Origin: Janthinobacterium fluminis
GTDB lineage: Bacteria > Pseudomonadota > Gammaproteobacteria > Burkholderiales > Burkholderiaceae_D
NCBI RefSeq assembly: GCF_028595325.1
Contig: NZ_JAQQXR010000002.1
Location: 248,001 to 312,000, forward strand
Direction of reading: 5' to 3'
DNA length: 64,000 nt
Part shown: in pieces, positions 1 through 8,539 of the stretch
How the letters are laid out: each line of letters starts with the position of its first letter
Position numbering within the stretch: the first letter of the stretch is position 1
Notes under the pieces: model-generated
Told to the model about the DNA's origin: nothing
Databases searched by the model: none
The model's input: only the letters and a program-made list of their open reading frames with translations
Translations under genes and position numbers: made by a program

Positions 1-1202
1 TACATGAATAACGCCATTACCGTCGACATATGCTCGCTAATGCCGGTATCAAGTTCTAATACCTCAATCATCGGCGGTATATATTCCTGCACCACCATAT
101 GACCAGCCATGGCATCGTCGACCAGCTTATACCACTCCTCCTCGGTGCAACTCTTGCCGATATAGATACCGCGCCCTCTGGTGTCTATCGGCGTCTTCAA
201 GACAAAGCAATTTTTATTGGTGAGAACATGTTGAGGAGACCATAGCTGTTCTGATGTAAGCCCATCAATGCAGGATGTTTTCGCGACGAGGCGATCAATA
301 GCGTCGACTTGCGGCTTGGAGAAATGCTGTCGGATGCTAGGCTCGAACAGCAATGCCAAGCAGCGCTTGTTTTCCGCGACCATCATAGACGGTAGGCCGC
401 TGACTGTTACCAGCCTTCCGTCGGCGAGCGCATTAAGTATTAGTTGCGCTTCCTCAATGTTGTCCTCCCAAGCACACCAATGAATCTTTCCGTCATCGCC
501 CAGAGTGGTATCGATCTTGGTGAAGGCTACATCCATCGGCAAACCATCCGCGAGCACAGCACCGTCCGATCCAGGCAGGAGGTCTTGGACAGGACCAAGG
601 AAGGGAACTGACCATCCGGACATATGCTTGGCTGACTCGAACAAATTGAAAATATCGTTCTTGATTGGGCAGATCTTGCTCCATATAAATCCGACGCGTG
701 GATCGTTCCGCCCAGAGATAGAGCACATAAGTTCCAGGAACGTCTGTGGACTTTCTGACGCCTGGCTAGCCTCCCGCACTTGACTGTCGTAATAGACGCT
801 GTTTCGGAATGCTCGATGCACAGCCGAGGCGTTGGTCATACCACCCGGGCAGTCGGTGTTCGGCTCAACCATAACCAAAGTACCATCTTCCGCTTTCACA
901 TAATCGAAACGAGCTAAGTTAATTCCTTGTGCCGTAACCGGTGTCCGGCAAATATATTCATTCAATTGCGACAACTCAGGAAATCGCCTTTGAATGACTT
1001 CGTGTTGACAGTACAAAGCTAAGATAACCTCTAATGCCTGAAGTACCAATCCCGAGTCTGAAATGAGGGCGTTGTAGGAACTGGCGCTAAAATACTGGGG
1101 TGTAATGGTTACAGGAATAGGTTTAGAACCGTCGTAGCGTCCCCCAAACTCCCAAATTTCAGCTTTCATTTGCTCAAGGTTAGTGCCTATCAAGTTCGTC
1201 AT
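1..1202 (-). CDS. circularly permuted ATP-grasp-like protein (partial, 3' end outside window)
   Basis: The frame is open from an ATG at 1202 to the window edge, about 400 codons without a stop, so the C-terminus is missing. Two segments point to a circularly permuted ATP-grasp enzyme. The first is VMVEPNTDCPGG near residue 110, like the acidic ligand loop that comes first in permuted forms. The second is FVLKTPIDTRGRGIYIG followed by MVVQEYIPP near residues 340-385, which matches the ATP-binding lysine, glycine-rich loop and adenine hinge. Such enzymes form amide or peptide bonds with ATP; the substrate cannot be read here. It starts 22 bases after the AhpD-like gene and is probably co-transcribed with it and the cupin gene. 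Base composition is much lower in GC than the rest of the window. The family call is by motif only. Confidence 0.6.
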   Translation of the reverse strand, partial: MTNLIGTNLEQMKAEIWEFGGRYDGSKPIPVTITPQYFSASSYNALISDSGLVLQALEVILALYCQHEVIQRRFPELSQLNEYICRTPVTAQGINLARFDYVKAEDGTLVMVEPNTDCPGGMTNASAVHRAFRNSVYYDSQVREASQASESPQTFLELMCSISGRNDPRVGFIWSKICPIKNDIFNLFESAKHMSGWSVPFLGPVQDLLPGSDGAVLADGLPMDVAFTKIDTTLGDDGKIHWCAWEDNIEEAQLILNALADGRLVTVSGLPSMMVAENKRCLALLFEPSIRQHFSKPQVDAIDRLVAKTSCIDGLTSEQLWSPQHVLTNKNCFVLKTPIDTRGRGIYIGKSCTEEEWYKLVDDAMAGHMVVQEYIPPMIEVLELDTGISEHMSTVMALFM

Positions 1203-1224
1203 CTAGCTTATCCGTTGCATTAAA

Positions 1225-1614
1225 TTAGTCGGTTGGTTGGCATTGCTGCGCAATTTCGGTTTGAAGATCAAAAAATATGGACGCTGCATTGATCGCGCGG
1301 ACATTCCCAGCTAAGACGGCGACTTGGACAAAAACTTCCTTGATTTCGTGCGCCTGCAATCCAAGGTGTAGTGCTGCGCGCAAATGGAATTTAAGCTGAA
1401 TATTGCAATCGCCCATGGTACTTAATATTGCAAGAGTCAATAGCTGCCTGGTTTTTATCGCTATCTGTTCCCGACTATAGGCGAAGCCATAAATATCGCT
1501 AACAACATGGTCTACCAGATCAGGGAAGATTGGACGAAAACTCTGGTTGCAGCGCTCCGCAGAACCGGGCTCAATTCGGTTCAATATCTCTTTATGCTCT
1601 TCGAATGGATTCAA
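1225..1614 (-). CDS. carboxymuconolactone decarboxylase/AhpD-like family protein
   Basis: This 129-residue, mostly helical protein fits the carboxymuconolactone decarboxylase (CMD/AhpD) superfamily. The core (residues 45-110) has the typical run RQLLTLAILSTMGDCNIQLKFHLRAALHLG and then the EIKEVFVQVAVLAGN helix. The CxxC pair of AhpD peroxidase reductases is absent; only one cysteine lies in the core, so a decarboxylase or scaffold role fits better than thiol chemistry. Translation appears to start at TTG, since no in-frame ATG lies upstream and the first internal methionine is inside the domain. It sits between the cupin and ATP-grasp genes on the same strand and shares their low GC, which suggests a small biosynthetic operon. 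Confidence 0.7.
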   Translation of the reverse strand: MNPFEEHKEILNRIEPGSAERCNQSFRPIFPDLVDHVVSDIYGFAYSREQIAIKTRQLLTLAILSTMGDCNIQLKFHLRAALHLGLQAHEIKEVFVQVAVLAGNVRAINAASIFFDLQTEIAQQCQPTD

Positions 1615-1694
1615 TGCTTACCGCCGTCATCTTCATGTATTAAGATATCAGCATGATGCCTTTATATAGCAACCGCTGAAATCGAGGAGCTGAG

Positions 1695-2114
1695 CTAGAT
1701 GCGCATCTCAGTCGGTGTTGTAACGTTGTAAGGAACCGGCACCATCCTTTTTGGGGACCCTACAGGATGATGCTTGTTTCCGACGGCGATTAACACTAGA
1801 TCAGAGTTTGCCTTGATCGCGTGATCAACCGATCCCAGAACGAAATAGCACACGCCGGGATACAGCTTATGAGGTTCGCCTTCATAAACCACATATCCTT
1901 CTCCAGCAATGCAGAATAAAATATGATCTCCCTCGTGGGTGTGGTTTGCAACGCCACCACCGGCGGGAAAACGAATAACGTCGGCGCCAAATCCGTTATG
2001 TTCAACCAAGGAATCACCTGTGCCCATGCTATTGGCCATTTGGGTGCTGCGCTGGCCTCGCTCGACTTTCATTCCAGTTCCGTCAAATTCACAAAAATTT
2101 GCATATTGAAGCAT
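1695..2114 (-). CDS. cupin domain protein
   Basis: A 139-residue single-domain cupin. The first cupin motif is seen as NHTHEGDHILFCIAGEGYVV, with the two histidines and an acidic residue that usually hold a metal; the second motif is less complete (CYFVLGSVDHAIKA). I place the start at the ATG at 2114, which has the purine-rich GAAAGA about 8 bases upstream. A GTG at 2144 would add ten residues but has no ribosome binding site. Cupins act as dioxygenases, epimerases or simple binding proteins, and the fold does not decide which. As the first gene of the low-GC operon with an AhpD-like and an ATP-grasp-like protein, it is most likely a tailoring or sensing component of a small-molecule pathway. 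Confidence 0.72.
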   Translation of the reverse strand: MLQYANFCEFDGTGMKVERGQRSTQMANSMGTGDSLVEHNGFGADVIRFPAGGGVANHTHEGDHILFCIAGEGYVVYEGEPHKLYPGVCYFVLGSVDHAIKANSDLVLIAVGNKHHPVGSPKRMVPVPYNVTTPTEMRI

Positions 2115-2427
2115 CGCTATTCTTTCAATTCGGTTGAAGAACACAAGACAATTAACCTAGGAAAAAGCCGATAAATATTAAAGCGCTAGGCTCACAATTC
2201 AATAATTTAGGTGCTATCTAGCACTATACGAACTCATGGATGGGAGCTAAGACTTTATATTTTTGATAATACAGGCATTTTCCTTCAAAATTATCACCAT
2301 TTGTCACAATGCCTTAACTTGAGGTTACCTCGGAAAACCGTCGTTTCCGCGCACGCGGGAACCCACACGCCGCTTGTTCAGGGGCTGAGCATGGTTTTCG
2401 TTTGCTGACCGGATTGACCCTCTCAGA
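2115..2427. other. AT-rich intergenic stretch
   Basis: Upstream region of the cupin operon, AT-rich and without a convincing gene. It must contain the operon promoter, but I cannot point to a clear -35/-10 pair. Its right part, toward 2428, fades into the IS21 remnant. Confidence 0.4.
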
Positions 2428-2542
2428 TTGACCCTCCCTCCAGGTCCTCGCGAACGCCGCAACCCTATCGTAAGACCCTTCGAACCCCAATTCTTTTAGA
2501 TCCTCATGGATCTGTTTCAGCGTGCGCCGCTGCTTGCGTGAC
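2428..2542 (-). pseudogene. IS21-family IstA transposase remnant
   Basis: On the minus strand the translation reads RRTLKQIHEDLKELGFEG then SYDRVAAFARTWREGQ. This is the conserved N-terminal part of IstA transposases of the IS21 family (helix-turn-helix region followed by the RVAAFAR..WR segment). Only about 38 codons survive. The 5' side is cut exactly at the left end of the IS66 element at 2543, and the 3' side loses similarity after 2428. It is a dead fragment left by an older insertion. Confidence 0.7.
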
Positions 2543-2635
2543 GTAAGCGTCGGCTCACCACCGTCTTCCCTTGAGCGCTGCAAATCTCCATGATTGAATT
2601 TGGGGCGCAAATTGATTGTGTCCACAAATTCATTT

Positions 2636-3022
2636 ATGGACACAATAATTCAAGCAGTCACAACCAGGGCGAAACGCGGCCCGTATCGCCGGCACAGCGA
2701 CGAGTTCAAGCGTGCAGCCGTGGCGCGCACGCTGGTCGCCGGCGCCTCGGTGTCGCTGATCGCCCGCGAATTGAAGATCAACGCGAATCAGTTGTTCAGT
2801 TGGCGCAAGCGTTTCGCTGGCGAGGTGCCTGCCGGCGGCAACGCGCCGAGCCAATTGGTGGCCGTCACGGTGCTCGATACGCCGCGGGCGCCTGCGCCTG
2901 CACCGGCCGCGAGCGTCCCACCCGGCGTGATCGTGCTCAGCGTTGGTCAGGCCCAGCTGCGCTTGGAAGGCCAGGTCGACGCAATCACGTTGGCGCTGTT
3001 GCTGGCCCGGTTGCTGCCATGA
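2636..3022 (+). CDS. tnpA: IS66 family accessory protein TnpA
   Basis: A 128-residue protein of the IS66 TnpA type. An N-terminal helix-turn-helix ([20 protein letters not shown], then [20 protein letters not shown], roughly residues 15-55) probably binds the element ends. The C-terminal half is proline- and alanine-rich and ends with a short conserved segment. The start is the ATG at 2636. The last bases overlap the tnpB start as ATGA (3019-3022), the usual IS66 sign of translational coupling. The gene is intact, but the element is disabled by the tnpC frameshift. Confidence 0.85.
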   Translation: MDTIIQAVTTRAKRGPYRRHSDEFKRAAVARTLVAGASVSLIARELKINANQLFSWRKRFAGEVPAGGNAPSQLVAVTVLDTPRAPAPAPAASVPPGVIVLSVGQAQLRLEGQVDAITLALLLARLLP

Positions 3023-3366
3023 TCGGCCTGCCTGCAGGCACCAATATCTGGTTGGCCGCCGGCGTGACCGACATGCGCGCCGGTATGAACGGACTGGCGG
3101 CCAAGGCGCAGACGGCATTGGACGAAGATCCGTTCAGCGGCCACGTGTTCGTGTTCCGGGGCCGACGCGGCGACATGCTCAAAGTTCTGTGGTGGAGCGG
3201 CGACGGTTTGTGCCTGCTGGCCAAGCGGCTCGAGCGCGGCCGCTTCGTCTGGCCACAGGCGGGCAGCGGCGGCGTGGCCTTGACGCAGGCGCAGCTGTCG
3301 ATGCTGCTCGAGGGCATAGACTGGCGCCGGCCCGAGCGCACCTGGCGTCCCACGTCGGCCTTGTAA
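3019..3366 (+). CDS. tnpB: IS66 family insertion sequence protein TnpB (Orf2)
   Basis: A 115-residue protein, the standard length for IS66 Orf2. It carries the family signature: [18 protein letters not shown] near the start, [23 protein letters not shown] in the middle, and the [13 protein letters not shown] segment. TnpB is required for transposition in IS66 elements, but its biochemical role is not settled. It starts inside the tnpA stop codon (ATGA) and is followed 29 bases later by tnpC. The reading frame is intact. Confidence 0.9.
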   Translation: MIGLPAGTNIWLAAGVTDMRAGMNGLAAKAQTALDEDPFSGHVFVFRGRRGDMLKVLWWSGDGLCLLAKRLERGRFVWPQAGSGGVALTQAQLSMLLEGIDWRRPERTWRPTSAL

Positions 3367-3395
3367 ACATCGCGCGGCTCGCGTAAACTCGGCCC

Positions 3396-4981
3396 ATGCT
3401 CAGCACAGCCGACCTGCCCAACGACATCGACGCCTTGAAGGCGCTGTTGTTGGCGAGCGAGCGCCTGGTGCGCGCACGCGACGCGACCATCGCCACCCAA
3501 GACGACGCACTGCTGAACATGCAGGCCCAATTGACGACGCGGGCCGCCGAGATCGAGCACCTGAAGCTGCAGATCGCCAAGCTGCGGCGCATGCAATTCG
3601 GCCGCAAATCCGAAAAGCTGGACCACCGGATCGAACAGCTTGAACTCCAACTGGAAGACCTGCAGGCCGACGACGCCGAGGCCGAGCGGGAAATGCCAGC
3701 GGCGGGCTCGGCGCCGCGCCGGCGCGCACCACGCAAACCATTGCCTGAGCACTTGCCGCGCGACGAGGAAGTGCACTTGCCACTGGCCGACGCCTGCCCG
3801 GCATGCGGTGGCGCGCTGCGTCCACTTGGCGAGGACGTGTCCGAACAGCTCGAGTTCGTCCCGGCCAGCTTCCGCGTGATCCGCCATGTGCGCCCCAAGC
3901 TGGCCTGCGGCTGCTGCGACGCCATCGTGCAGGCGCCGGCGCCGAGCCGGCCGATCGAACGCGGCATCGCCGGGCCCGGCCTGCTGGCGCACGTGCTGGT
4001 GGCCAAGTTCGCCGACCACCTGCCGCTGTATCGCCAGTCCGTGATCTACGCCCGCGAGGGAGTGGACTTGGACCGCGCGCTGCTGGCCAGTTGGTGGGCG
4101 CCGCCAGCGCGCTGCTGCGCCCCTTGGTCGACGCGATCCGGAAACACGTGCTGGCGGCCAGCAAACTGCACGCCGACGACACGCCGGTGCAGGTGCTGGC
4201 TCCCGGCAACGGCAAGACCAAAACCGGCCGGCTGTGGACCTATGTGCGCGACGACCGGGCGGGCGGCGACGCGACGCCCCCGGCGGTGTGGTTCGCCTAC
4301 TCGCCGGATCGCAAAGGGATTTATCCGCAAACCCAGCTGGCCTCGTTCAAGGGCGTTCTGCAGGCCGATGCCTATGCCGGCTTCAACTGCCTCTACGAAG
4401 GTGGCGTGATCCAGGAGGCGGCCCGCTGGGCGCACGCGCGGCGCAAGTTCCACGACCTGCACGCGGCCCGGCCATCGCCGCTGACCACCGAGGCGCTGCG
4501 GCGCATCGCGGAACTGTATGTGATCGAGGCCGAGATCCGGGGCAAACCACCCGACGAACGCAAGGCCGTTCGGCAGGAACGCTCGCGACCGTTGCTAGAC
4601 GATCTGGGCCGCTGGTTGCGGATCGCGCTCGACAAGCTCTCGCGCAAATCGGACACGGCGGCGGCCATCCAGTACTCGCTGAACCTGTGGCCTGTGTTGA
4701 TGCGCTACTGCGACGACGGCGCCGTCGAAATCGACAACTCGGCGGCCGAACGAGCGCTGCGCGGCATCGCCATCGGCCGCCGCAACTACCTGTTCGCCGG
4801 CGCCGACAGCTGCGGCGAGCGGGCTGCGGCGATTTACTCGCTGATCGGCACCGCCAAGCTGAACGGGGTCGACCCCGAAGCCTGGTTGCGCCATGTGCTG
4901 GCGCAGATCGCCGACCACCCCGTCAACCGCGTTGACGAGTTCCTGCCGTGGAACTACCTCCAGCAGATCAACCCTGCTTAA
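3396..4981 (+). pseudogene. tnpC: IS66 family transposase TnpC, frameshifted
   Basis: The frame starting at 3396 gives the N-terminal leucine-rich region (LKLQIAKLRRMQFGRKSEKL), the zinc-binding segment (CPACGG, then CGCC) and the start of the DDE domain. Near residue 233 it runs into an unrelated frame. The homologous sequence resumes one frame over ([18 protein letters not shown]) and continues through [18 protein letters not shown] and [18 protein letters not shown], which carry the expected catalytic Asp, Asp and Glu, to the stop at 4979-4981. A single missing base in the run AGTTGGTGGGCG around 4092-4098 explains the break. IS66 transposases are not known to need frameshifting, so I read this as an inactivating deletion (or a sequencing error). 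Confidence 0.85.
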
Positions 4982-5064
4982 ACAACACGCCGCTTCCCAG
5001 CGGTGCGACGCTATCATCAGTCAAATTGATTGCCCGTTCAAGACGGTAGTGGCCGGACGCTTAC

Positions 5065-5458
5065 CGCCCAGCTGGTTTGCGACGCCCTGAAGATGGCCAT
5101 CGCGCACAGACGGCCGCAGCCGGGATTGATTGTTCATTCCGACCGCGGCAGCCAGTATGCCAGCGAGCTTTACCAGGATCTGTTGAAGCAACATGGCTTC
5201 GTTTGCAGCATGAGCCGCAAGGGAAATTGCTGGGACAATGCCGTCGCCGAGCGCTTCTTCCTGAACCTCAAGATGGAGCGTGTTTGGCAGCGTCAATATG
5301 CCAACCACGCCGAGGCCAAAGCGGACATCACCGACTACATCGTCGGCTTCTACAACTGCAAGCGCATCAATTCAGCGCTGGGCAATCTGCCGCCCACCGT
5401 CTATGAACGGAAAATGGCAGCAAGCGAACCTATTGTTGTGTCCGAAATTACTTGACCA
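5065..5458 (+). pseudogene. IS3-family transposase OrfB, C-terminal remnant
   Basis: The frame ending at 5455 encodes the C-terminal part of an IS3-family integrase-type transposase. It shows the second catalytic Asp in IVHSDRGSQY, the third residue in CWDNAVAERFFLNLKMERVW, and the closing SALGNLPPTVYE segment. The first catalytic Asp and the whole N-terminus are missing because the IS66 right end lies at 5064. The right inverted repeat of this IS3 element is probably TGTCCGAAATTACTTGACCA at 5439-5458, where similarity stops and the IS481 gene resumes. About 130 codons survive. Confidence 0.82.
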
Positions 5459-6311
5459 CCGCAAGCTTCAGGTAGTTGAGCAAAGTCGCCTCCAGGTCGG
5501 CCCGGCTATCGAAGCGGGTTTGCTGCAGCAGTTCGCTGATGCGGCCGTTGAAGCGCTCCACCATGCCGTTCGTTTGGGGGTGGCGAGGCGGCGCCAAACG
5601 ATGCTCGATTTCCATGCCGGCGCACACCTTGTCGAAGGCATGCTGGCCGCTTGGCTTCTTGTCCTTCATGGCGAAGCGGTCGGTGAATTGCGAGCCGTTG
5701 TCGGTCAGAATCTTGGTGATCTTGACCGGCGACGCCAGCTTGAGCCGGCGCAGGAAATCGACGCTGCTGCGGTCGCTCATGTCGCCGTAAATGTGCGGAA
5801 ACACCCAGCGCGTGGCGCGGTCGATGGCCACGAACAGGTAGCGGCGCGAGGTTTCGTCGGGCATCTGCGGCAGGTATTTGATGTCGATGTGAACGAAGCC
5901 CGGCTCGTAGTCCTTGAAGGTCTTCTTGGCCGAGATCGTTTCGCCCTCGGCCTTGGGAATGACGTCTTCCAGGCGCGCCATGCCTTCGCGCTTGAGCAGG
6001 CGGGCGATGCCGGAGCGGGACACCTCGGCATTGATGTATTGCCGGGTAATGTAGAGCGGGTCGTCGAGCGGCAAATAGAGCGTCTGGCGCAGCGACAGCA
6101 CGATGGCCTCCTGCGTTGCGCTCAAGGTCGTGTGCAGGGTGTGGGCGCGGTGCGAGCGGTCTTGCACATCGTCGCGCTTGAGCCACTTGGCGGCGGTGGC
6201 GCGGGTGATGTTGAAGACCTTGGCCGCTTGGCGGTCCGACAAGCCGGAGTCCTTGATTTCCTGCCGAATCTTCGGGGTAGTGCGGGCCTGCGGATGGATG
6301 CGTGTGCTCAT
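5448..6311 (-). pseudogene. IS481-family transposase, 3' truncated
   Basis: A 287-codon frame with the IS481 layout: helix-turn-helix domain (RQAAKVFNITRATAAKWLKR, residues 24-50), then an rve integrase core with FVHIDIKYLPQM and YLFVAIDRATRWVF (first Asp), ILTDNGSQFTDRF (second Asp) and TNGMVERFNGRI (Glu). The usual tail after LLNYL is lost. The last residues and the stop at 5448-5450 come from the end of the IS3 remnant, which therefore inserted into the 3' part of this gene. Most catalytic residues are present, but the truncation and missing right end make an active element unlikely. The upstream IS boundary lies somewhere in 6400-6460. Confidence 0.8.
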
Positions 6312-6462
6312 GCGCTCAAACGTTTCGGTGACGTACTGCGATGGGTAAGGGACCGCGGCGGCAAGCCGGCGACCAGTTCGTCAAGCACGGCCTTGGCGCG
6401 AAACAGGGCCATGCTGCGACGGGGGATATGATCGCACGAAACTAAACAGTTAACCTCAGCCA

Positions 6463-6865
6463 TCAAGTTCGGATACGGGTGAATAATTCCCCTAACGTCA
6501 TCTCATCGCTCCATATCGTTTCTAAATTCAGTGCATAACGTTTTTGAAGGTCGCTTGCCAGCGTCTCAAATTCAAGTGCATCAGGCAGCCAGCGGCAGCC
6601 AGCGACTTGGATATAAATTCAGATATACGTCCAATATTTTATCGTCAGGTCGAAATTTCAGCTTATCTTTATCTGAAAATGCAAACGCCGAAACGAACAA
6701 TAAAAGGAATGAACGGATTTCGTTTTTTGATGCAGTTGGAAATGCTCTCCGCCACCCCGGGCCTTCGCAACTACGCGACCTATAGGGGCGAGGTAGACTT
6801 GACCCGTACTTTGCTGAAATCAATAAAACGAGAAAGGCAAAAATCAAAATTATAAGAATGCTCAA
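6463..6865 (-). pseudogene. DUF1493-like small acidic protein, broken by a 10-bp duplication
   Basis: Read on the minus strand from a TTG at 6865, the first part gives a membrane-anchor-like N-terminus (SILIILIFAFLVLLI), CEGPGWRRAFP, LLFVSAFAFSDKDKLKFRPDD and YPSRWLP, and then hits a stop. A tandem repeat of GGCAGCCAGC lies at 6584-6593 and 6594-6603. Removing one copy restores the frame as SRWLPDALEFETLASDLQKRY followed by WSDEMTLGELFTRIRT and a stop at 6463-6465. The rebuilt protein of about 130 residues resembles DUF1493 acyl-carrier-like proteins with a membrane anchor; this family call is from memory of the pattern. The duplication looks recent because the sequence on both sides is otherwise well conserved. 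Confidence 0.65.
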
Positions 6866-7093
6866 GCTCCACCTTCGTTTCGCACTGGGTTGCGCATTAT
6901 AATAAATATGCCGCTAGTCGATAAATAGTACATACCTATCGAGGTTGGGAAAATTATTTAAGTTCCATTGTCCTGGTATCTGTATGTGCAGTCATACATC
7001 CCGGTACATAGCTACTCTCCCATCCTGACAAGAAGGCGTTATCAATGCAGCATCAAATTAAGGTGATGCATGAATGGCTGCTTCTCGCCGGTT

Positions 7094-7477
7094 TCAGCCT
7101 GCCAGGCGCCCATATGCATCGCCCGAACCATTCCAGTCAATCTTACTCCAGCCCTTTGAAGGGACAAATATCTCCAAGCCACTTGCAGCGAGGGCTTCTG
7201 CCAAAATTGAAATGTCTGCCGGTATGCTTACCTGGCTGGAACCATCAAGTACGCGCGGCCCCAAAATTACCCAATAAGGGTGAGGTACACGGTCATCATC
7301 AGAACAACAGACTTTGAGAGAAGCATTGGCAGCGTGGGCAATGAAATAGCGATTCTCAGGTGGATAATTGGAACTTTCTCGTTCTTCAAATACGTCAAGT
7401 CCCAGAGTCTGAAAAATTGCTAACGCAGCGTCTTGAAGCGCAGGCAGCGGACTGTGGACAAATATAACTTCGTGCAT
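7094..7477 (-). CDS. hypothetical protein (127 aa)
   Basis: I do not recognise this 127-residue protein. It has no signal peptide or membrane segment. It mixes alpha and beta character, with a pair of cysteines (VCCSDDD, residues 57-58) and an aromatic C-terminal part (IFVPSKGWSKIDWNG). It lies alone in the AT-rich tail of the IS region, next to the DUF1493-like pseudogene, so it is probably part of the transferred island. Orphan genes of this size and place are often immunity proteins or leftovers of toxin loci, but nothing in the sequence proves that. Confidence 0.55.
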   Translation of the reverse strand: MHEVIFVHSPLPALQDAALAIFQTLGLDVFEERESSNYPPENRYFIAHAANASLKVCCSDDDRVPHPYWVILGPRVLDGSSQVSIPADISILAEALAASGLEIFVPSKGWSKIDWNGSGDAYGRLAG

Positions 7478-7775
7478 GGTTGTTTCCGTTAATGATGCAT
7501 CAAATCGAATGTCCGTAGCCGGTAGCGGGTATATCAGAACTCTAACCCATCTGACAGCTTGTGTCAGGTCAAGTCTTAGCTACTACACTTCAGCGCAAGC
7601 CCTCAAAACAAGCAAGGCACCAGCCGGAGTCAGAAAATCCGTGTCTGATGCTGGGCCAGCCGGGGGGCGTGCTGGCAGAAACAGACAGTAATGTATACAC
7701 TTTGGTTCCTGCCGGAATGACAAATTTCCGGTAATTTTCCTCAGGTACACCAACACCTCAGACAAGGACATGCCA

Positions 7776-8348
7776 ATGACACGTGTGATTACAATTCTCA
7801 CCGAAGACTTTTCCGACTGGGAAACTGCTCTGTTCAATTCTGCCGGCCGTGCTTACTACGGCTTCGATACACGCTTCGCCACCCCGGGCGGCGTTCCAGT
7901 CACTTCCTCCGGAGGGATGATCGTCACTCCGCACCTGGCACTCGAAGCCATTCAGCTCGATGAGATTGACGTGCTCATCGTATGCGGCGGCACCATCTGG
8001 CAGACCGAACAGGCCCCGAATATCAACGCCCTTGTGAAGGCTGCCCACGAAAAAAACATCATCGTCGCTGGCATTTGCGACGCTACCCGGGTGTTGGCGC
8101 AAGCGGGCGTGCTCGACAAGCTGCGCCATACTTCCAATTCGGCGGCGAATCTGTCGGAACTGAATTATGGCGGAGCCGCCTATTATCAGGATGTCCCCTA
8201 TGCGGTTGCCGACCAGCGCGTCATCACAGCGCCTGGTACGGCGCCGGTCAGCTTCATGGCCGAAATTTTCCGCACCTTGGGTCAAGGCGGCGGCGAACTT
8301 GACGCCTATCTGGCGATGCATGCCGCCGAGCACAGCAAGCCTGCCTAA
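7776..8348 (+). CDS. DJ-1/PfpI family protein (type 1 glutamine amidotransferase-like)
   Basis: A 190-residue protein of the DJ-1/PfpI superfamily. The nucleophile elbow is seen as VAGICDATRVLAQAGVL (cysteine near residue 107), with an acidic residue near the N-terminus (ILTEDFSDWE) and the typical VLIVCGGTIW strand-turn. Members act as glyoxalases or deglycases, chaperones or peptidases; the sequence does not choose between them. I start at the ATG at 7776 because AAGGA lies seven bases upstream; the ATG at 7770 is too close to it. The gene stands alone, with no operon partner. Confidence 0.8.
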   Translation: MTRVITILTEDFSDWETALFNSAGRAYYGFDTRFATPGGVPVTSSGGMIVTPHLALEAIQLDEIDVLIVCGGTIWQTEQAPNINALVKAAHEKNIIVAGICDATRVLAQAGVLDKLRHTSNSAANLSELNYGGAAYYQDVPYAVADQRVITAPGTAPVSFMAEIFRTLGQGGGELDAYLAMHAAEHSKPA

Positions 8349-8503
8349 ACGGCTGTTCGCGCGATAAACTTCCCTATCGGCCTGTTGTAAGTCAAAACTT
8401 GAATGCTGGGCGAAAGCTCGCCAGACTTGATGTGCTTCGCCGATGTGAATGACGAAAGAGCGGAAGTGAAAATAGCGGCCAGCGGTGAGCGCTGGGCCGC
8501 ATA

Positions 8504-8531
8504 AAGGGCGCGCGCAGTGCCGCGCGCCCTG
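8504..8531. terminator. GC-rich hairpin, probable terminator
   Basis: A perfect 9-bp stem GGGCGCGCG (8506-8514) pairs with CGCGCGCCC (8521-8529) around a 6-base loop, between the converging DJ-1 gene and the exported-protein gene. Neither side has a real T-run (three A's on the left give CCCTTT on the minus strand), so termination strength is uncertain. Confidence 0.45.
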
Positions 8532-8539
8532 TAACAGTC

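Larger units (their letters stand above)
2543..5064. mobile_element. IS66-family insertion sequence
   Basis: The element is 2522 bp with the three-gene layout tnpA-tnpB-tnpC. Imperfect terminal inverted repeats start GTAAGCGTC at 2543 and end GACGCTTAC at 5064, and both contain ACCGTCTT or ACTACCGTCTT a little further in. IS66 elements normally leave an 8-bp target duplication; here the 8 bases outside the left end (TGCGTGAC) and the right end (CGCCCAGC) do not match. The flanks belong to different IS families (IS21 left, IS3 right), so a deletion or recombination has followed insertion. The tnpC gene is frameshifted, so the copy is not autonomous. Confidence 0.88.

Noticed and set aside
2590-3366. 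258-codon frame covering IS66 tnpB with a long N-terminal extension
   Set aside because: The extension is tnpA read in a second frame; the true tnpB starts at 3019 in the ATGA overlap.
3396-4981. Programmed frameshift to make IS66 TnpC
   Set aside because: IS66 transposases are made from one frame, and the shift lies in the middle of a conserved region without a slippery sequence.
6544-6855. Plus-strand ORF of 103 codons in the AT-rich part after the IS elements
   Set aside because: It overlaps the minus-strand DUF1493-like pseudogene, which has clear protein character; the plus frame has none.
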